Shown piece by piece: positions 1-10,748 of a stretch of DNA of 64,000 nucleotides. A program made the translations under genes and the position numbers. The notes beneath the pieces are model-generated. The model had not been told where the DNA came from. It made no database searches and was given only the letters and a program-made list of their open reading frames with translations. The DNA lies in contig JAHRBC010000007.1 of assembly GCA_022702545.1 (NCBI GenBank), positions 3,410,001 to 3,474,000 on the forward strand, in the 5' to 3' direction. Each line of letters begins with the position of its first letter. Position 1 is the first letter of the stretch. The stretch comes from Phycomyces nitens. Its lineage: Eukaryota; Mucoromycota; Mucoromycetes; Mucorales; Phycomycetaceae.

Positions 1-1067
1 CACACATAGCTTGACAGGATGGTTTTCTCCCTTGCCATCGACAAATGCATATTCTGCAAACGGATTGTCAGCAACCGAGGCCTTTTCTGCAATCATGGCC
101 GACAAGGCAGAGATCTTTGGCCTGCTGGACGGCTCAAGTGAGCTGGGATGATTGAGGATGCGTTTTGTGTATTGGAGAGGAGATATCTGCTGAATGATCT
201 GACTAGGGGTGTCTTGGGATGCCTGGGCCAAGGTTGTGCTGTCCTTGTGTTTGAAGCCGTTATCCTTGTCTCCCTGAATGCCTACGATCCCTTCGGTCGA
301 TTGTGTGGGGGTAGTTGATCCAGTGCGTGAAATTAAACCTGATTGAGAAGTGGTTGTGGGAGGTACGATGGGGAATACTAAACGAGGAGCACTGCTGGGT
401 GATAATGACCTTGATGAAGAGTCTAGGACAGAATCTACAGAGGGGTCAAGAGATAAAGTGTTTGCTTGCTCGCTGCCGTTTCCATGAAATGAGAACCCAA
501 GACTTGCATCACTGGGTAACCGATTGTCTTTTGGACCGAGGATTGTCTGGTCTTGTTTGACAGTGTCGTTGTCCTGAATTGGCTGAGGCCAACTGGGCAG
601 AGGTTTGTTTGTGGTGTCTAGTTTGTGCCGACTAGGGAATATAAGCTGCTGTTATTGTTATTTTCCTTGTACCTTTTCAATCCAGCTTGAATCTCTTCTT
701 CTTCTTCTTCTTCTTCGTCATCACTGCTGTCCGAGGCTTGATCATTAGGATTGTGTACGAATCGGGTGGATTGATGGGCGGCGGGTGGTTTTGATTCGAT
801 TTCTCTCTTTCGTAAATGGTATTGACTTCGTTTGGTACGTGGACTACTCAGTACAGCAGTTGGAAACTGATTTTGCTGTAGGGTTGTCTCTTGTACGGGT
901 GAATAACAATACTGCATCTCTGGATAGACGGGTGCAGCTAGGCGAATGTATTCGTCGGACATGACAGTAGGCCTAAAGGATATTATGCGTTCTGCCCGTT
1001 CATCTATCCGTAGAAACTTGATGCGCATGCCATGAATTAGATAATCTGCATCAGTTGTCAAGGACAT
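1..1067 (-). CDS. SIN1/AVO1-type TORC2 subunit (partial, N-terminal part)
   Basis: Likely the Sin1/Avo1 scaffold of TOR complex 2, which recruits AGC kinase substrates at the plasma membrane. Model: exons 673..1067 and <1..631; the gene runs off the left edge. The N-terminus starts MSLTTDADYLIHGMRIKFL, the fungal Sin1 opening. A Ser/Pro- and acid-rich linker with an EEEEEEE run follows, and the last residues in the window (NPFAEYAFVDGKGENHPVKL) match the start of the CRIM domain (human SIN1 has NPFNEYSKFDGKG). The two reading frames join only if a very short intron (632..672, 41 nt, GTACAAG..CCCTAG) is removed. The start at 1067 was chosen because the in-frame extension upstream to 1220 is low-complexity and unlike the family. 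The CRIM remainder, RBD and PH domains lie outside the window. Family assignment is strong; the intron is inferred. Confidence 0.85.
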
Positions 1068-1897
1068 TAAAAAAAAATTTAAAAAAAGAGAGAGGATTAA
1101 GCTGTTGATTGAGATTGTGGCAAGATTGGTAATGTACAATATTTCAAAAAGCCAATTCAACCTCTTTGAAAGGCCCTTTAGTAATTTTATAGACTTGATT
1201 ATTGTAGCTAATGTATACACGTGATTTGATTGGACTACAGCCTACTATAATTTCAATTGTTCAATACAATCATTGACTCGATTTGTCTATCCATAAATGT
1301 ATATCTAATCATGTTCAATCAAGAGTCATTGGAGATGGGCCAAGAGCACAAAAAGGATTATTTATAATATATACACACATATATATACACATACATACAT
1401 ATATCTTTTATATACATTTTAAAATATTTATAGACTTACCAATCCTATTCACAAAATAATAATAATAATAATAATAATAAACAATTGGAATCTAGGCTTG
1501 CTTGATTTACAAGATTAAGCCTAGATTCCCAAGTAGAAAGATCACGAATACAACGTATTCGTTAATCTCCACTCTCAAAAGTCGATTATCAATCATGACT
1601 TGTTTGAGACCGGGAACGTCTTTTTATTTACAGTGGGCCAAAAGACGTAAAGTGCCACACCGTTAAATTAATACATCTCAACAGGGAAGAAAAAGGGGGA
1701 AAAAAGGGAAGAAGAAGAAGAAGAAGAAAGGGAAAAAAAGGGTGGGGGAGGAGGAGGGGAGGGGGGAAGGGGGGGAAAAGGGGGGACAAGACATAGTGAT
1801 ATGTAGTGTTTGGGATAATAATAAAGAAAAGGACGTTCCACAGTTTTGCTTTTCAATAATAATAATAATAATAATAAAATAATAAAAATATAGATAC
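1068..1897. other. Intergenic, SIN1 5' side and SLC35F 3' side
   Basis: No gene seen. Contains TA-rich microsatellites (about 1365..1430), an AAT run (1456..1480), a 13-bp perfect inverted repeat (1487..1499 with 1517..1529), a long purine-rich strand (about 1680..1790) and another AAT run (1855..1878). Confidence 0.8.
1487..1529. repeat. 13-bp perfect inverted repeat (hairpin)
   Basis: GGAATCTAGGCTT at 1487..1499 is the exact reverse complement of 1517..1529, with a 17-nt loop that itself contains CTTG/CAAG. It lies between two minus-strand genes and beyond the stop of neither by a fixed distance. It could be a transcript-end hairpin or the relic of a small inverted-repeat element. Confidence 0.7.
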
Positions 1898-3236
1898 TTA
1901 CGCCTTGCGCGTCGATTCGTCAAGGTTGATTTGCTCGGACGGTTGCTGGCTGGCAGAAGCTGTTGTTTCTTGCTCTTCACTCTGTTCTTGCTGCTGTTCG
2001 ACGTCGAGAAGAGGCAATCCCATCAGCTGCCTGCGTTCGTTTTCGTGCTTGTTCTTGTCGAATGAACCCATGGGTGGCATGGGAGCTGGGAAGATATGGT
2101 AGATGCAGATACCAATGATGACAATAACATAGGCAAATGGATAGAGAATACTGACTTTGTAGCCAAATAGACCCAACCCAAAGATCAAACCATAGAAATC
2201 GCTGGTGAGAATCGAGAGGTTATAGAGCAGGGCACTTCCGAGTCTAAACATGACTGGAGCAAGGGAATAAAGAGTGAACATGCAGACCGTGTAGACAACC
2301 ACCATGCCAATTGCCTCTGGTTGATCCGCAAAGGTATGGAACTCATGTCGTTCGAGGATCATGAGCTGGACAAAGTTGATAAATGTGGCAAAGAAGGTGA
2401 ACATGCCAATGACTTCATACAAAGGATGTTTGCGTGCCATGAATTCCTCGGCGACATTAGAGAATCCATAGAACGTTGCACCAAGCAGACAAAACAGGTC
2501 GCCCTTGACTGGGTCACTGGCAGCGTAGTTTTTGTCGGTGATCAGGTCACTGACTACCAAGAGGGCCAGACCAATGAGAGCAATGATGACACCAACATAT
2601 TGAACCCAGCGATATCTGACCTTGAGAAAGATGAACGAAAGCACCATACAGACTGGAGTACTCCAGCAATCGAGAAGCATTGCAGACAAGAGAGATGTGT
2701 ACTGATAAGACTTTACGACCAGATAATTGCCTTCCACATCAATGAAGCCCAAAAAGAAATCTGTAGAAAAGGTCAATGTTGTTCAGTCTATAAAGATGGA
2801 CTTACAAAAGATTCCTCGACGACGAAACTGCATTAGCCATCCCCACCAGCCACGCTTGTAGATTGCAAATGAATTGTAGACCAGAGCAAGACAAGCACTA
2901 GAAAAGAGGTCAAGATGTGTTGGATCAACATCAACATCAAGATCAATAGATATTGATGGACTTACTAGCACATGAATGTCTGGGTGGTTGGAGCAGAAAA
3001 TCCATAGTCGTTTGCTAGCTTGGTAGATGTAACATTGGTGCCAGTGATGCACAGAGAGAGCACTAGATATCTACTGTTAATAAGATGATGTGTATAAATG
3101 TAGACTTGCATTGTCCGAGGAATAAGACCTTGAGGAAGTTGGGATCCTTGAGAAAGGCAAACCGGGTCTTCCAGTAGGACGGTACTTCTTCAATATGTTG
3201 ATGCTTTTCGGTGCTTTCTGTTGCTTGGAGATCCAT
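1898..3236 (-). CDS. SLC35F1/F2-type solute carrier (drug/metabolite transporter superfamily)
   Basis: A multi-pass membrane carrier of the SLC35F1/F2/F6 group; the substrate is unknown. Exons: 3110..3236, 2966..3062, 2806..2897, 1898..2760. Family hallmarks visible are FLKVLFLGQ, LSLCITGTN, FIDVEGNYLVVKSYQYT (human F1: DVEANYVIVRAYQYT), LLDCWSTPV and FGYKVSILYPF. About ten hydrophobic segments are followed by a Glu/Gln-rich cytosolic tail. Intron 1 (3063..3109, 47 nt) begins GCAAGT instead of GT, and the frame and the conserved GQLLSL sequence are restored only with this GC-AG junction. The stop codon TAA (1898..1900) sits inside a perfect donor-like string GTAAGTAT, so a longer splice form with another C-terminus is possible. 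Confidence 0.88.
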
Positions 3237-3703
3237 TGTGGTTTGGATCAAAAAGAGATTGAAGGATTAATAAAAGATTGAAAAATTATATATATATATT
3301 TTATTTTTTTTAATATTTGCAGTAAAACAGTCACGAGATATCGTATTTTTTTTTTCCTTTTTTTTTTCTTTTCTTTTTTTTTTCAAGTGTATGAAGAATA
3401 TCCATACATACATACATACATACATACATACATACATTTAGTTTATATTGTATATTTTATATATTAATATTAATATTATGTAGATTTGATTGGATCTTTC
3501 TTTGCTTCTTGATAAATATTTTTCTTTTTATCGAGAAATTAGCAAAGAAAGGGGAATTTTTGGAGGTGTATACAAGGTGAGTGAGTGAGTGAGTGTGAGT
3601 GGTTAAAACAATATTTTAAAATGTAAGTGAATGGATGAAAGTGTGCTTGGGTGCGTAAGTCTTTTTTAAATATTTTTTCTTCTTCTTCTTCTTCTTCTTG
3701 TGA
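3237..3703. other. Intergenic between TBP 3' end and SLC35F start
   Basis: No gene seen. T-rich tracts (3340..3385), an ATAC tetranucleotide repeat (about 3403..3436) and a TTC run (3677..3699) just downstream of the TBP stop codon. Confidence 0.75.
3403..3436. repeat. ATAC tetranucleotide microsatellite
   Basis: Perfect ATAC/CATA repeats of about eight units in the 3' flank of TBP. Confidence 0.85.
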
Positions 3704-4235
3704 TCAAGGTTTTCTAAACTCTGTTAGGACAGGGTAAATGGCTTGGAATGCCTGATAAATCTCTTCACGCACTTTTGCACCAGTCAAGACAATTTTACCC
3801 GACACAAAGATGAGTAGCACAATCTTGGGTTTAACCATGCGATAGATAAGACCAGGAAACAGCTCTGGCTCATACTGTCACACGCGTCAGGATGATGGTG
3901 ATAATAGTAAAGGGTACTTACCGAACTAAAGTGGCCGTGTGAATAGGCAAGACCCTCCAGACGGATAGGGAACTTGACATCGCAAGAGCCAACGATATTC
4001 TGAATCTTGAAATCTGTGAATTTTGCTTGGAAACCCAATTTCTGGATGATACGAGCGTATTTCCGTGCAGCGAGTTTGGAATCATCTTCAGACTTGGCAC
4101 CCGTAACAACCATCTTTCCAGACGCAAAGATCAATGCAGTTGTTTTGGGATCACGAATACGCATAATCACAGCCGCAAAACGCTGGTATTGTTGATTGTT
4201 GATTGTTGGTTGTTGATTATTATATATATATTATA

Positions 4236-4269
<34 letters not shown>

Positions 4270-4648
4270 GTGTGTGTATATTTTATTTTATTTAGACGCT
4301 TGGCATCTCTGAGAGTAAAGAAAGAAAAAAGTACCTTTGGATTATATTCTGCATTACGAGCATGAAGTGCAATCGTCTTTAGATCCAACCGACAGTCCAA
4401 ATTGACTGTGGCAACGATGTTTCTAAACAAGCGTTAAATTGGTACAAAAAGGCGATTGATACTTACTGTAAGGTGGGGGTTATTCCAGCCACTGCATAGG
4501 GGTTTTGATCTCTACTTGGTGTTGGGGCATCTACTGGAGCAGGTGTTGAGGGTAGGGCAAAGGGTGTGGATTGGTGGGGGGTTGGAACAGAGGGCGTTTG
4601 CATGGCAGGTGTAGCCATGGCAGGTGTAGCGATATTGAATCCAGACAT
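3704..4648 (-). CDS. SPT15: TATA-binding protein (TBP)
   Basis: General transcription factor that binds the TATA box and nucleates TFIID, TFIIIB and SL1-type complexes in the nucleus. Exons: 4467..4648, 4335..4422, 3922..4182, 3704..3874. The protein is about 233 aa. A variable 60-residue N-terminus rich in Ala/Thr/Pro contains short [13 protein letters not shown] repeats. Two direct saddle repeats follow: the first starts [15 protein letters not shown] and ends with the LGFQAKF region, the second starts [18 protein letters not shown] and ends VLTEFRKP. Diagnostic strings are [19 protein letters not shown] and [17 protein letters not shown]. The core is nearly identical in all eukaryotes, so the call is secure. 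All three introns have GTA(A/C) donors and AG acceptors, and every junction falls in frame. Confidence 0.97.
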
Positions 4649-6264
4649 TTTTTCCTTCTTCTTCTTCTTCTTCTTCTTCTTCTTTTTTTGGCTGATACTT
4701 TAGATGACGCAGGGGAAATATTGTTATATATATATATATATATATATAATATATTTATATATTTATATATTTAATATTTTTTATGTGTATTTATATATTA
4801 TATATATATTTATATAATATAAAAAAAATATATTATCTTTTTTATAAATGTATAAATGTGCGTTTTTTTTAAAAAAGAAAAAAAAGGTGATTGAATAGGA
4901 AATAAGAGCTGAGATCTAAATGTACAATTGATGAAAAGGACACGAAATTCTGCAGTCCTTTATATACCTTTTTTTGGTGGCTTGTGGGCGGAGTATAGAT
5001 TAAGCAAATATAAATCAAACTTCCGATTTCGTGTGCAGTTGTTCCAATCGACCCCTCTCTATTTATTCTTATTTTATTTTTTAAAAAAAAAAAGGTTAAA
5101 ATTTTCATAACAAAAATAAAAAAAATAAAAAATAAAATATAAAATATAATAATAAAAAAAAGGCTATTTTTCATTTATTATTTTAAGCAAGGCTAACAAA
5201 AGTCAACATTATATAGAGTATAAAAATAAACAAGCAAGAAAGTAGAAAAAGAAGAAGAAGCGAAAGAAGAAGCAAAAGAACAAGCGGTGATAATTAAAGG
5301 GAGCTATTATTGCTATCATTATTATTATTATTATTATTATTATAATTATAATTATTATATTTTTGAATTCTAAAGTGTATCTAATGCATTGTTGGGTGTG
5401 GTCCAATCAGATGACTGTACGTTTTTATTTCTTATTTTATTTGGTGTTTGATGGATGATATTTTTGGGCCCTTTCTTCCTTTTTAGGTTACTCTCCCTTT
5501 ATTCCTTTCACACCTTCTATATTTGTCCTTTTGACAACAATTAATTTGTATGTAATCTAGGATGTGAATGGTGAAATATTTATATTATTTGACAGCCAAT
5601 TATATTTAAAAATAGATGAATGTTTTTTAAGCATTGGCAAATAGAATGCTCAATTATATCACCCATGAAAACAAGCTGGCGATGGTTGGCAAAGGTGACA
5701 TGATTATGATGCTTACATGATTCTATTTTATCAAGAGACTATAGAGTGATTATAACAAGGTAGCAATAGTATGTCTTGCTAAAAAAGGAAATTAGCTTGT
5801 GCTTATTAGATCCGTGAATGGGGGGCTGGCTCAGTGCATTCTCTCCCACGCATAAATATAACGATGATTGTGGTACTGGGCTATTCCCAATCCCTGGTAC
5901 GCTTCTCGTGCTTTCTCTTGTTTTAACCATCTTTTGCTCATGATCATTAGTGTTCTTCTTGGCTCTTTGGATCACAAGCCAAGTCTTTTTGTTTTACTAT
6001 TTGGATTTTGTTATTTGGATTTTGATTTTGATTTTGATTTTGATTTTGATTTTAATTAAATTTAATTATTATTAAACATATAAAGCTTGCCTCACACTAT
6101 TTTTTGCGTCATTTACACAGTGACGCAATCTTTTTTTTTCTTTCTCTCTTTCCTTCCTTCTTCATCCCTTCTTCCTCTCCTTTTACTTTACTACTTTGCC
6201 TGAAAATCATATATTCCAACCTGTCAGTTTTTTCTTTTTTTATTCTTTTTTGTAGAGCCTTGCA
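4649..6264. other. Intergenic between TBP (minus) and VAM7 (plus), divergent promoters
   Basis: No convincing gene. Holds TTC and TA runs (4654..4690, 4722..4830), an ATT run (about 5318..5352), an AT-rich stretch with several short open frames of low-complexity composition, a perfect TTTTGA hexamer repeat (about 6016..6054), and a C/T-rich tract (6126..6185) just before VAM7, typical of fungal promoter and 5' leader sequence. Confidence 0.75.
6016..6054. repeat. TTTTGA hexamer microsatellite
   Basis: About six perfect TTTTGA units in the VAM7 upstream region. Confidence 0.85.
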
Positions 6265-7413
6265 ATGACTGAACACATTCAAGCAATCTTCATACGAGAA
6301 TCCGAAACCCGCTCGCAACCCAAACCCCACACAGTCTACAAGATTGAAGTTCACGCCGCCGTGCGGAACTGGATAGTCTGGAAGCGTTACTCCGAGTTTG
6401 CTAAACTAAACAGCCGATTCTTGACCGTATTTCCCAAAAATCGTCCTCCTGTTCCTTTGCCGTCAAAGCACATCTTTCCTTCAACATTTTCTGACCCTGA
6501 CCGCATCGAAGATCGTCGTCGTGGTCTGGAGGATTACCTCCGAGGAATGCTCAGCAGCCGAGATGATCGCTGGCGCCAGACGGAGCTCTGGAAGGAGTTT
6601 CTGGCTATTCCGACTGGACGTCAACTGGATGGCCAGGCTCATTACACTTCGGAATCTTGGTTAGATGAATACAATGCGATGAATAGCACTGCGAGAGAGA
6701 TCAGATCTCTTATCAACAAGCGGGCAACTCATATGGGCCGAGATGAGATCTCTGCTTCTCACAACTGCACAATGCAAGCAAAAAAGCTTTTAATAACTCT
6801 TTCTTCTCGTACATCTTCACTCGAAAGCGGTCTAACTGGACTGGCAAATGGCTCATTTTTTCAGGGATTAATGTCAGAAGGAGAGCTGAGAAGACGGCAG
6901 GATATGCTGACTACTCTTAAAGACGAGCGAGATACCCTAATGAGACTAGTCAACACTGGCCGACAAGAACAGGAGCTACTTTACAATAAGCCTAGTTCTC
7001 AGAGTCCAAGTGCAGGCGATCGAAAACAATTGTTGGAGTCTAGTCAAGATACCCAAACAGCATATGGCTTCCCTCCCACTCGAAGCCTCCAAAGAGCAGC
7101 TACTACGATTGGGTCTGGACGTGCATTGGGTGCAGCTGCACTAAAGCAGCAGCAACAGAGAGCAAAGGAGACCGAGTGGACGCGTGGTCTTGACAATGGA
7201 GGGCTATTGGTACAACAACAACAACTCATGGAAGATCAAGACCAGCAGGTTGAGCAGTTTAGTTCTATTCTTTCACGACAGAGACAGTTGGGTATCGCAA
7301 TTGGAGATGAACTAGAGACACAGAGCCAGATTCTTGATGAGTTGGATGGTGATGTGGGGCGAACGCAGACCAAACTCAAATTTGCATCCAAGAAGTTGGG
7401 AAAGATCAACTAA
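6265..7413 (+). CDS. VAM7: Vam7-type vacuolar Qc-SNARE with PX domain
   Basis: Soluble SNARE that is recruited to vacuole membranes through PI3P and supplies the Qc helix in homotypic vacuole fusion and HOPS-dependent docking. It is a single-exon gene of 382 aa (yeast Vam7 is 316 aa). Residues about 5-115 form the PX domain: YKIEVHAAVRNWIVWKRYSEF carries the phosphoinositide-binding RYSEF, followed by the proline-rich RPPVPLPSK loop and the IEDRRRGLEDYL helix. A middle region with Gln runs follows. Residues about 315-378 form the SNARE helix, starting LMEDQDQQVEQFSSILSRQ, with heptad spacing and a zero-layer Gln. There is no C-terminal membrane anchor, as expected for Vam7. The ATG was chosen because it follows a pyrimidine-rich leader and the PX domain starts within ten residues. 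Confidence 0.93.
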   Translation: MTEHIQAIFIRESETRSQPKPHTVYKIEVHAAVRNWIVWKRYSEFAKLNSRFLTVFPKNRPPVPLPSKHIFPSTFSDPDRIEDRRRGLEDYLRGMLSSRDDRWRQTELWKEFLAIPTGRQLDGQAHYTSESWLDEYNAMNSTAREIRSLINKRATHMGRDEISASHNCTMQAKKLLITLSSRTSSLESGLTGLANGSFFQGLMSEGELRRRQDMLTTLKDERDTLMRLVNTGRQEQELLYNKPSSQSPSAGDRKQLLESSQDTQTAYGFPPTRSLQRAATTIGSGRALGAAALKQQQQRAKETEWTRGLDNGGLLVQQQQLMEDQDQQVEQFSSILSRQRQLGIAIGDELETQSQILDELDGDVGRTQTKLKFASKKLGKIN

Positions 7414-7700
7414 TATATATTGTCTCTGTAAAATATAACACTTACACACCCACTCACTCACACTCACTCACATATATATACTAGAAATATATGTACTAGA
7501 AATATATATTATTTTTATTATTAAATAGAGCTCACTTTTGATTATTATTTTTTAAAACATGTTTGATTGCTACCAGGGTCAGTCAGATAGGTTGGGTCAA
7601 TGGCTCAGAGTTGACAAAGGTATCTCTAATTATGATTATATTTACAAGATAGAATATGGTATTCTTGTGTGGCAATATATTATCATTTGGATTCTAATAC
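7414..7700. other. VAM7 3' flank
   Basis: AT-rich, with short CACTCACT and ATATAT repeats directly after the stop codon. No gene seen. Confidence 0.7.
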
Positions 7701-8360
7701 TCTGTATGCAACCATTTGTTCTTTTCATGTGTTTGTAAATTACTTGGCATTGAATCCCAAAGACAAGTACACATAGCTTTAGTATTTTACACTCTTCGAG
7801 TGAGGCCTTTTTATTCTTTATTCTTCCAAGACATGCCTATTTATTCCCAATTGAACTAATACCATGACTATATCCAGACTACTTTATTTAAATACCCTTG
7901 TATTTTTTTATGAAAGCATTGAGCAGTGTCTTGCTGAAAAATAAGCGTCATCTTGCTCATACTCTATACATGTCTAAATATCCAATAGATAAACTCTATG
8001 GATCCAGAATATCCATGCCAGATACAGTCATAGAGTGTTATGTACTGTCCTCCAGCCTCAATCATTAGGTGTATCTAATCAACACTGTGCCATTTTGACA
8101 GAGGACCCAGGTTTGCAAGTTATTGCATTTGAAAAACGACATGAATGTATACTTGTTACCCAAAAATATTTGGTTCTGGTACTGATAGTATCTTACCAAC
8201 CCTATTTGCTTTATCTCTCGACTCAAAACGTCCTGGTCTTTCTTTGCCAATGATTCTAGATATTTCCTCTTGTACGCGTGTAACTGTTGTCTTTGTGGTT
8301 TTTTTTGCGCTGTATTTACAGTACGTGGTGGTACACTGTACCCTTTGCAAACACTCGACA
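7700..8360 (-). pseudogene. Degenerate Tc1/mariner-type transposase relic
   Basis: The minus strand reads as fragments of a Tc1/mariner transposase scattered over frames with stops. Near 8165..8300 an HTH-like stretch ends GKERPGRFESRDKAN, compared with the usual GRPGRPKKLSSRD linker. Near 7990..8060 is YITLYDCIWHG, compared with the catalytic region xxMVWGCxxxHG. At 7916..7960 is LIFQQDTAQC, compared with the second-Asp motif FQQDNAPCH. Near 7770..7850 is GRIKNKKASLEECK, compared with the LWGRLKNK..SLEEL C-terminal part. The order and strand match a single element. It is broken by several frameshifts and stops and cannot be active. Terminal repeats were not identified. The family call is by motif order only. 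Confidence 0.55.
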
Positions 8361-8654
8361 CTTTTACTTCACCAATAGCCGTCCTTTTGACTTTAACTAG
8401 GAGTCTTTTTCAGTCGATAATAAAACTAGAGGTACTTTTTGAATGCATACTATTAAATCAAAAGTAAAGGCTGTAGAAAATACTCGAGGTTTCAATGTTG
8501 TGGCATCTCAAAATCTATCCAACTACAATGGTACTGTGTTTTTACTAATGGTTCACAAACCATCAATGTATTTCACACACACAAAGTATAAATCTAATTG
8601 GACAATATTAAAGGTACAGATAAGGCAAAAAAGAAAACCATTCAGTGTTTCCAA

Positions 8655-9059
8655 CCACCAATGCTGCAGCCATTCAAAAATTGATGTCGTGTTACAGTGA
8701 ATTCCTTGCACTCAAAAAGCACACACCATTGACTTTTTGGATACGGTTTCTCATTTTGATTCTCATTTTAAAAAAGTGGACATGTAGATGCTATTGAATA
8801 AGATGGTGCCTGAACCCATGGAGTATATAATAAATCAAGAGGTATTTGTTATTGAAACACTTGCGACTCGAAAATACTTGAAAATGCAGTGTCCAATGTT
8901 GATAAAAAGGCCAAGGATGTGAATATACTTGTATTTACTCCATGTCATCCAGGAAATTACTCGTTTATCCGATCTAAAGATTGAAAAGTATAATTAAATT
9001 AATCAACCATAGCAAAGTAGCTTGGTATTCCCATTTGAACTGCTCTTTGAGATGAGCCA
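8655..9059. repeat. Left copy of a 405-bp inverted repeat pair
   Basis: This 405-bp stretch recurs in reverse complement at 10344..10748 with no gaps and about seven mismatches by eye (roughly 98 percent identity), five of them C/T or G/A transitions. It carries short open frames but no intact gene; one reading frame contains NAAAIQKLMSCYSEFLALKK in both copies. Similarity falls away sharply at both ends. Confidence 0.9.
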
Positions 9060-10343
9060 CATAGATCTATCTTGACCAAAAGCATAAAATGGGTGTTTTC
9101 GACTACATTAATGTGAGTATCTCTGCTGCACATTTGATTGCATTCTGTGCAAGAAACCGAGACCTTCAAAAAAGAGAAAAACTAAAGGCTATGTTGACAG
9201 GAATAGTAACATTTCACTATATTATTTTGCAAAAAATGATCCTTGTTAGACTGGTCAATATATATATTCATGAATAATGTATCAATTCATAGTATAAAAA
9301 CTTGGAAAAGAATATTGAGGATTGAGGACATAAATATGTGTACCTTTCTTACTTTCCTGAGCTTAATCGGATAGAACAATTCTGAGCAGTGGTAAAGAGT
9401 AATTTTAGGCACCATATATTTTTTGCAAGTTACTTTGTTAAAAATAATTACAGGCTTCCAAGAGCATGGAGAAAACGTCTTTTCAAACGTCTTGTTTCTG
9501 ATCCTTACAAATTCTGGAATAAATGCTGAAATAGAATGGCTATAGAATGGCTGCAAACAACTTTATTAAAAGCCAGCAATTCAGCCATAAGAATAAGATA
9601 ATGGACCATGTCGGGATCCTCAAGTAAATGTTCATAACATGCTTTTCTATTCAGTTTTTTTTTTAAAAAAAAATTGCATAGTAGATTCAGTGGTACGTTG
9701 ATACTTTTTGTTAGTTAAACAAAGGGTTCATGGCCTTTGTTTGGAATCATTTCTGTCATTACTTTGATCATTTTCCTCTTGGAACTGCCGATATACTGAG
9801 TGTAGTTTTCAGCCTTTACATGTTGATCGGGTGCGGAAGTATAAGCTAGACTTTTGCTGATACTAGGGCCAAGTAGTTTGCTTGGAATACCACTTGTTGA
9901 CTTGTACAAAATATAATACACATGGGGTATTTTGTAGATAGTTGGTATGCCATGGTGCAATAATAAATCCATCGATACACAAAGTCAAATTTCACTGTAC
10001 TTTAGACTTTAATAATATTTGATACATACCCAAGCAATTCATCCAAACGAACCTACATAATATCACATTGTGTGATATCTGACCACTCGTAATCTCCAAT
10101 TGTGTGGGTTATTAATACCTACAACAGTATTTGGGATGATATATTTTACTTTTGGATTCTTTAAAAGGCTTGCTTTTTTCCGTTCCTAGACCCCAATTCA
10201 AGGGGATCTGGAAAGTTGAAGTTATCATGAGGAAAAAAATAATTGGGAGGTAAACATAGTTAGAGCTTTATAGGTCAAGATAGATCTATGGTCAGGCTGC
10301 TTGAGATTCCAAGAAATACTATCAGGACCAAAATGATACTGCT
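9060..10343. other. Spacer between the 405-bp inverted repeats
   Basis: 1.28 kb with no intact gene. The minus strand has two open stretches (9715..9972 and 9287..9556) of about 85-89 codons with ordinary amino-acid composition that I do not recognise; they may be remains of the element that carries the arms. Short homology to the flank just outside the left arm (ATAGATCTATCTTGACC, about 9062..9078 against about 10276..10292 reversed) suggests the repeated unit was once longer on this side. Confidence 0.5.
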
Positions 10344-10748
10344 TGGCTCATCTCAAAGAGCAGTTCAAATAGGAATACTAAGCTACTTTGCTATGGTTGA
10401 TTAATTTAATTATACTTTTCAATCTTGAGATCGGATAAATGAGTAATGTCCTGGATGACATGGAGTAAATACAAGTATATTCACATCCTTGGCCTTTTTA
10501 TCAACATTGGACACTGTATTTTCAAGTATTTTCGAGTCGCAAGTGTTTCAATAACAAATACCTCTTGATTTATTATATACTCCATGGGTTCAGGCACCAT
10601 CTTATTCAATAGCATCTACATGTCCACTTTTTTAAAATGAGAATCAAAATGAGAAACCGTATCCAAAAAGTCAATGGTGTGTACTTTTTGAGTGCAAGGA
10701 ATTCACTGTAACACGACATCAATTTTTGAATGGCTGCAGCATTGGTGG
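10344..10748. repeat. Right copy of the 405-bp inverted repeat pair
   Basis: Reverse complement of 8655..9059 with about seven substitutions and no indels seen. An open frame on the minus strand (10606..10860) runs through the right end of this arm and shares its last 50 or so residues with the equivalent frame of the left arm. Confidence 0.9.

Noticed and set aside
2321..2836. 171-codon open frame on the plus strand
   Set aside because: Antisense to SLC35F exons and spans one of its introns.
4239..4365. Tyr/Ile-repeat frames across TBP intron 2
   Set aside because: They translate TA/TG microsatellite sequence inside the intron.
5818..5905. tRNA- or snRNA-like stretch (GGCTGGCTCAGTG resembles an A box)
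   Set aside because: No matching B box or foldable cloverleaf follows, and it does not match U1, U2, U4, U5 or U6 core motifs.
8035..8467. Several overlapping 60-98-codon frames as small genes
   Set aside because: They fall over the Tc1/mariner relic or its flank on both strands and show no splice-linked continuation.
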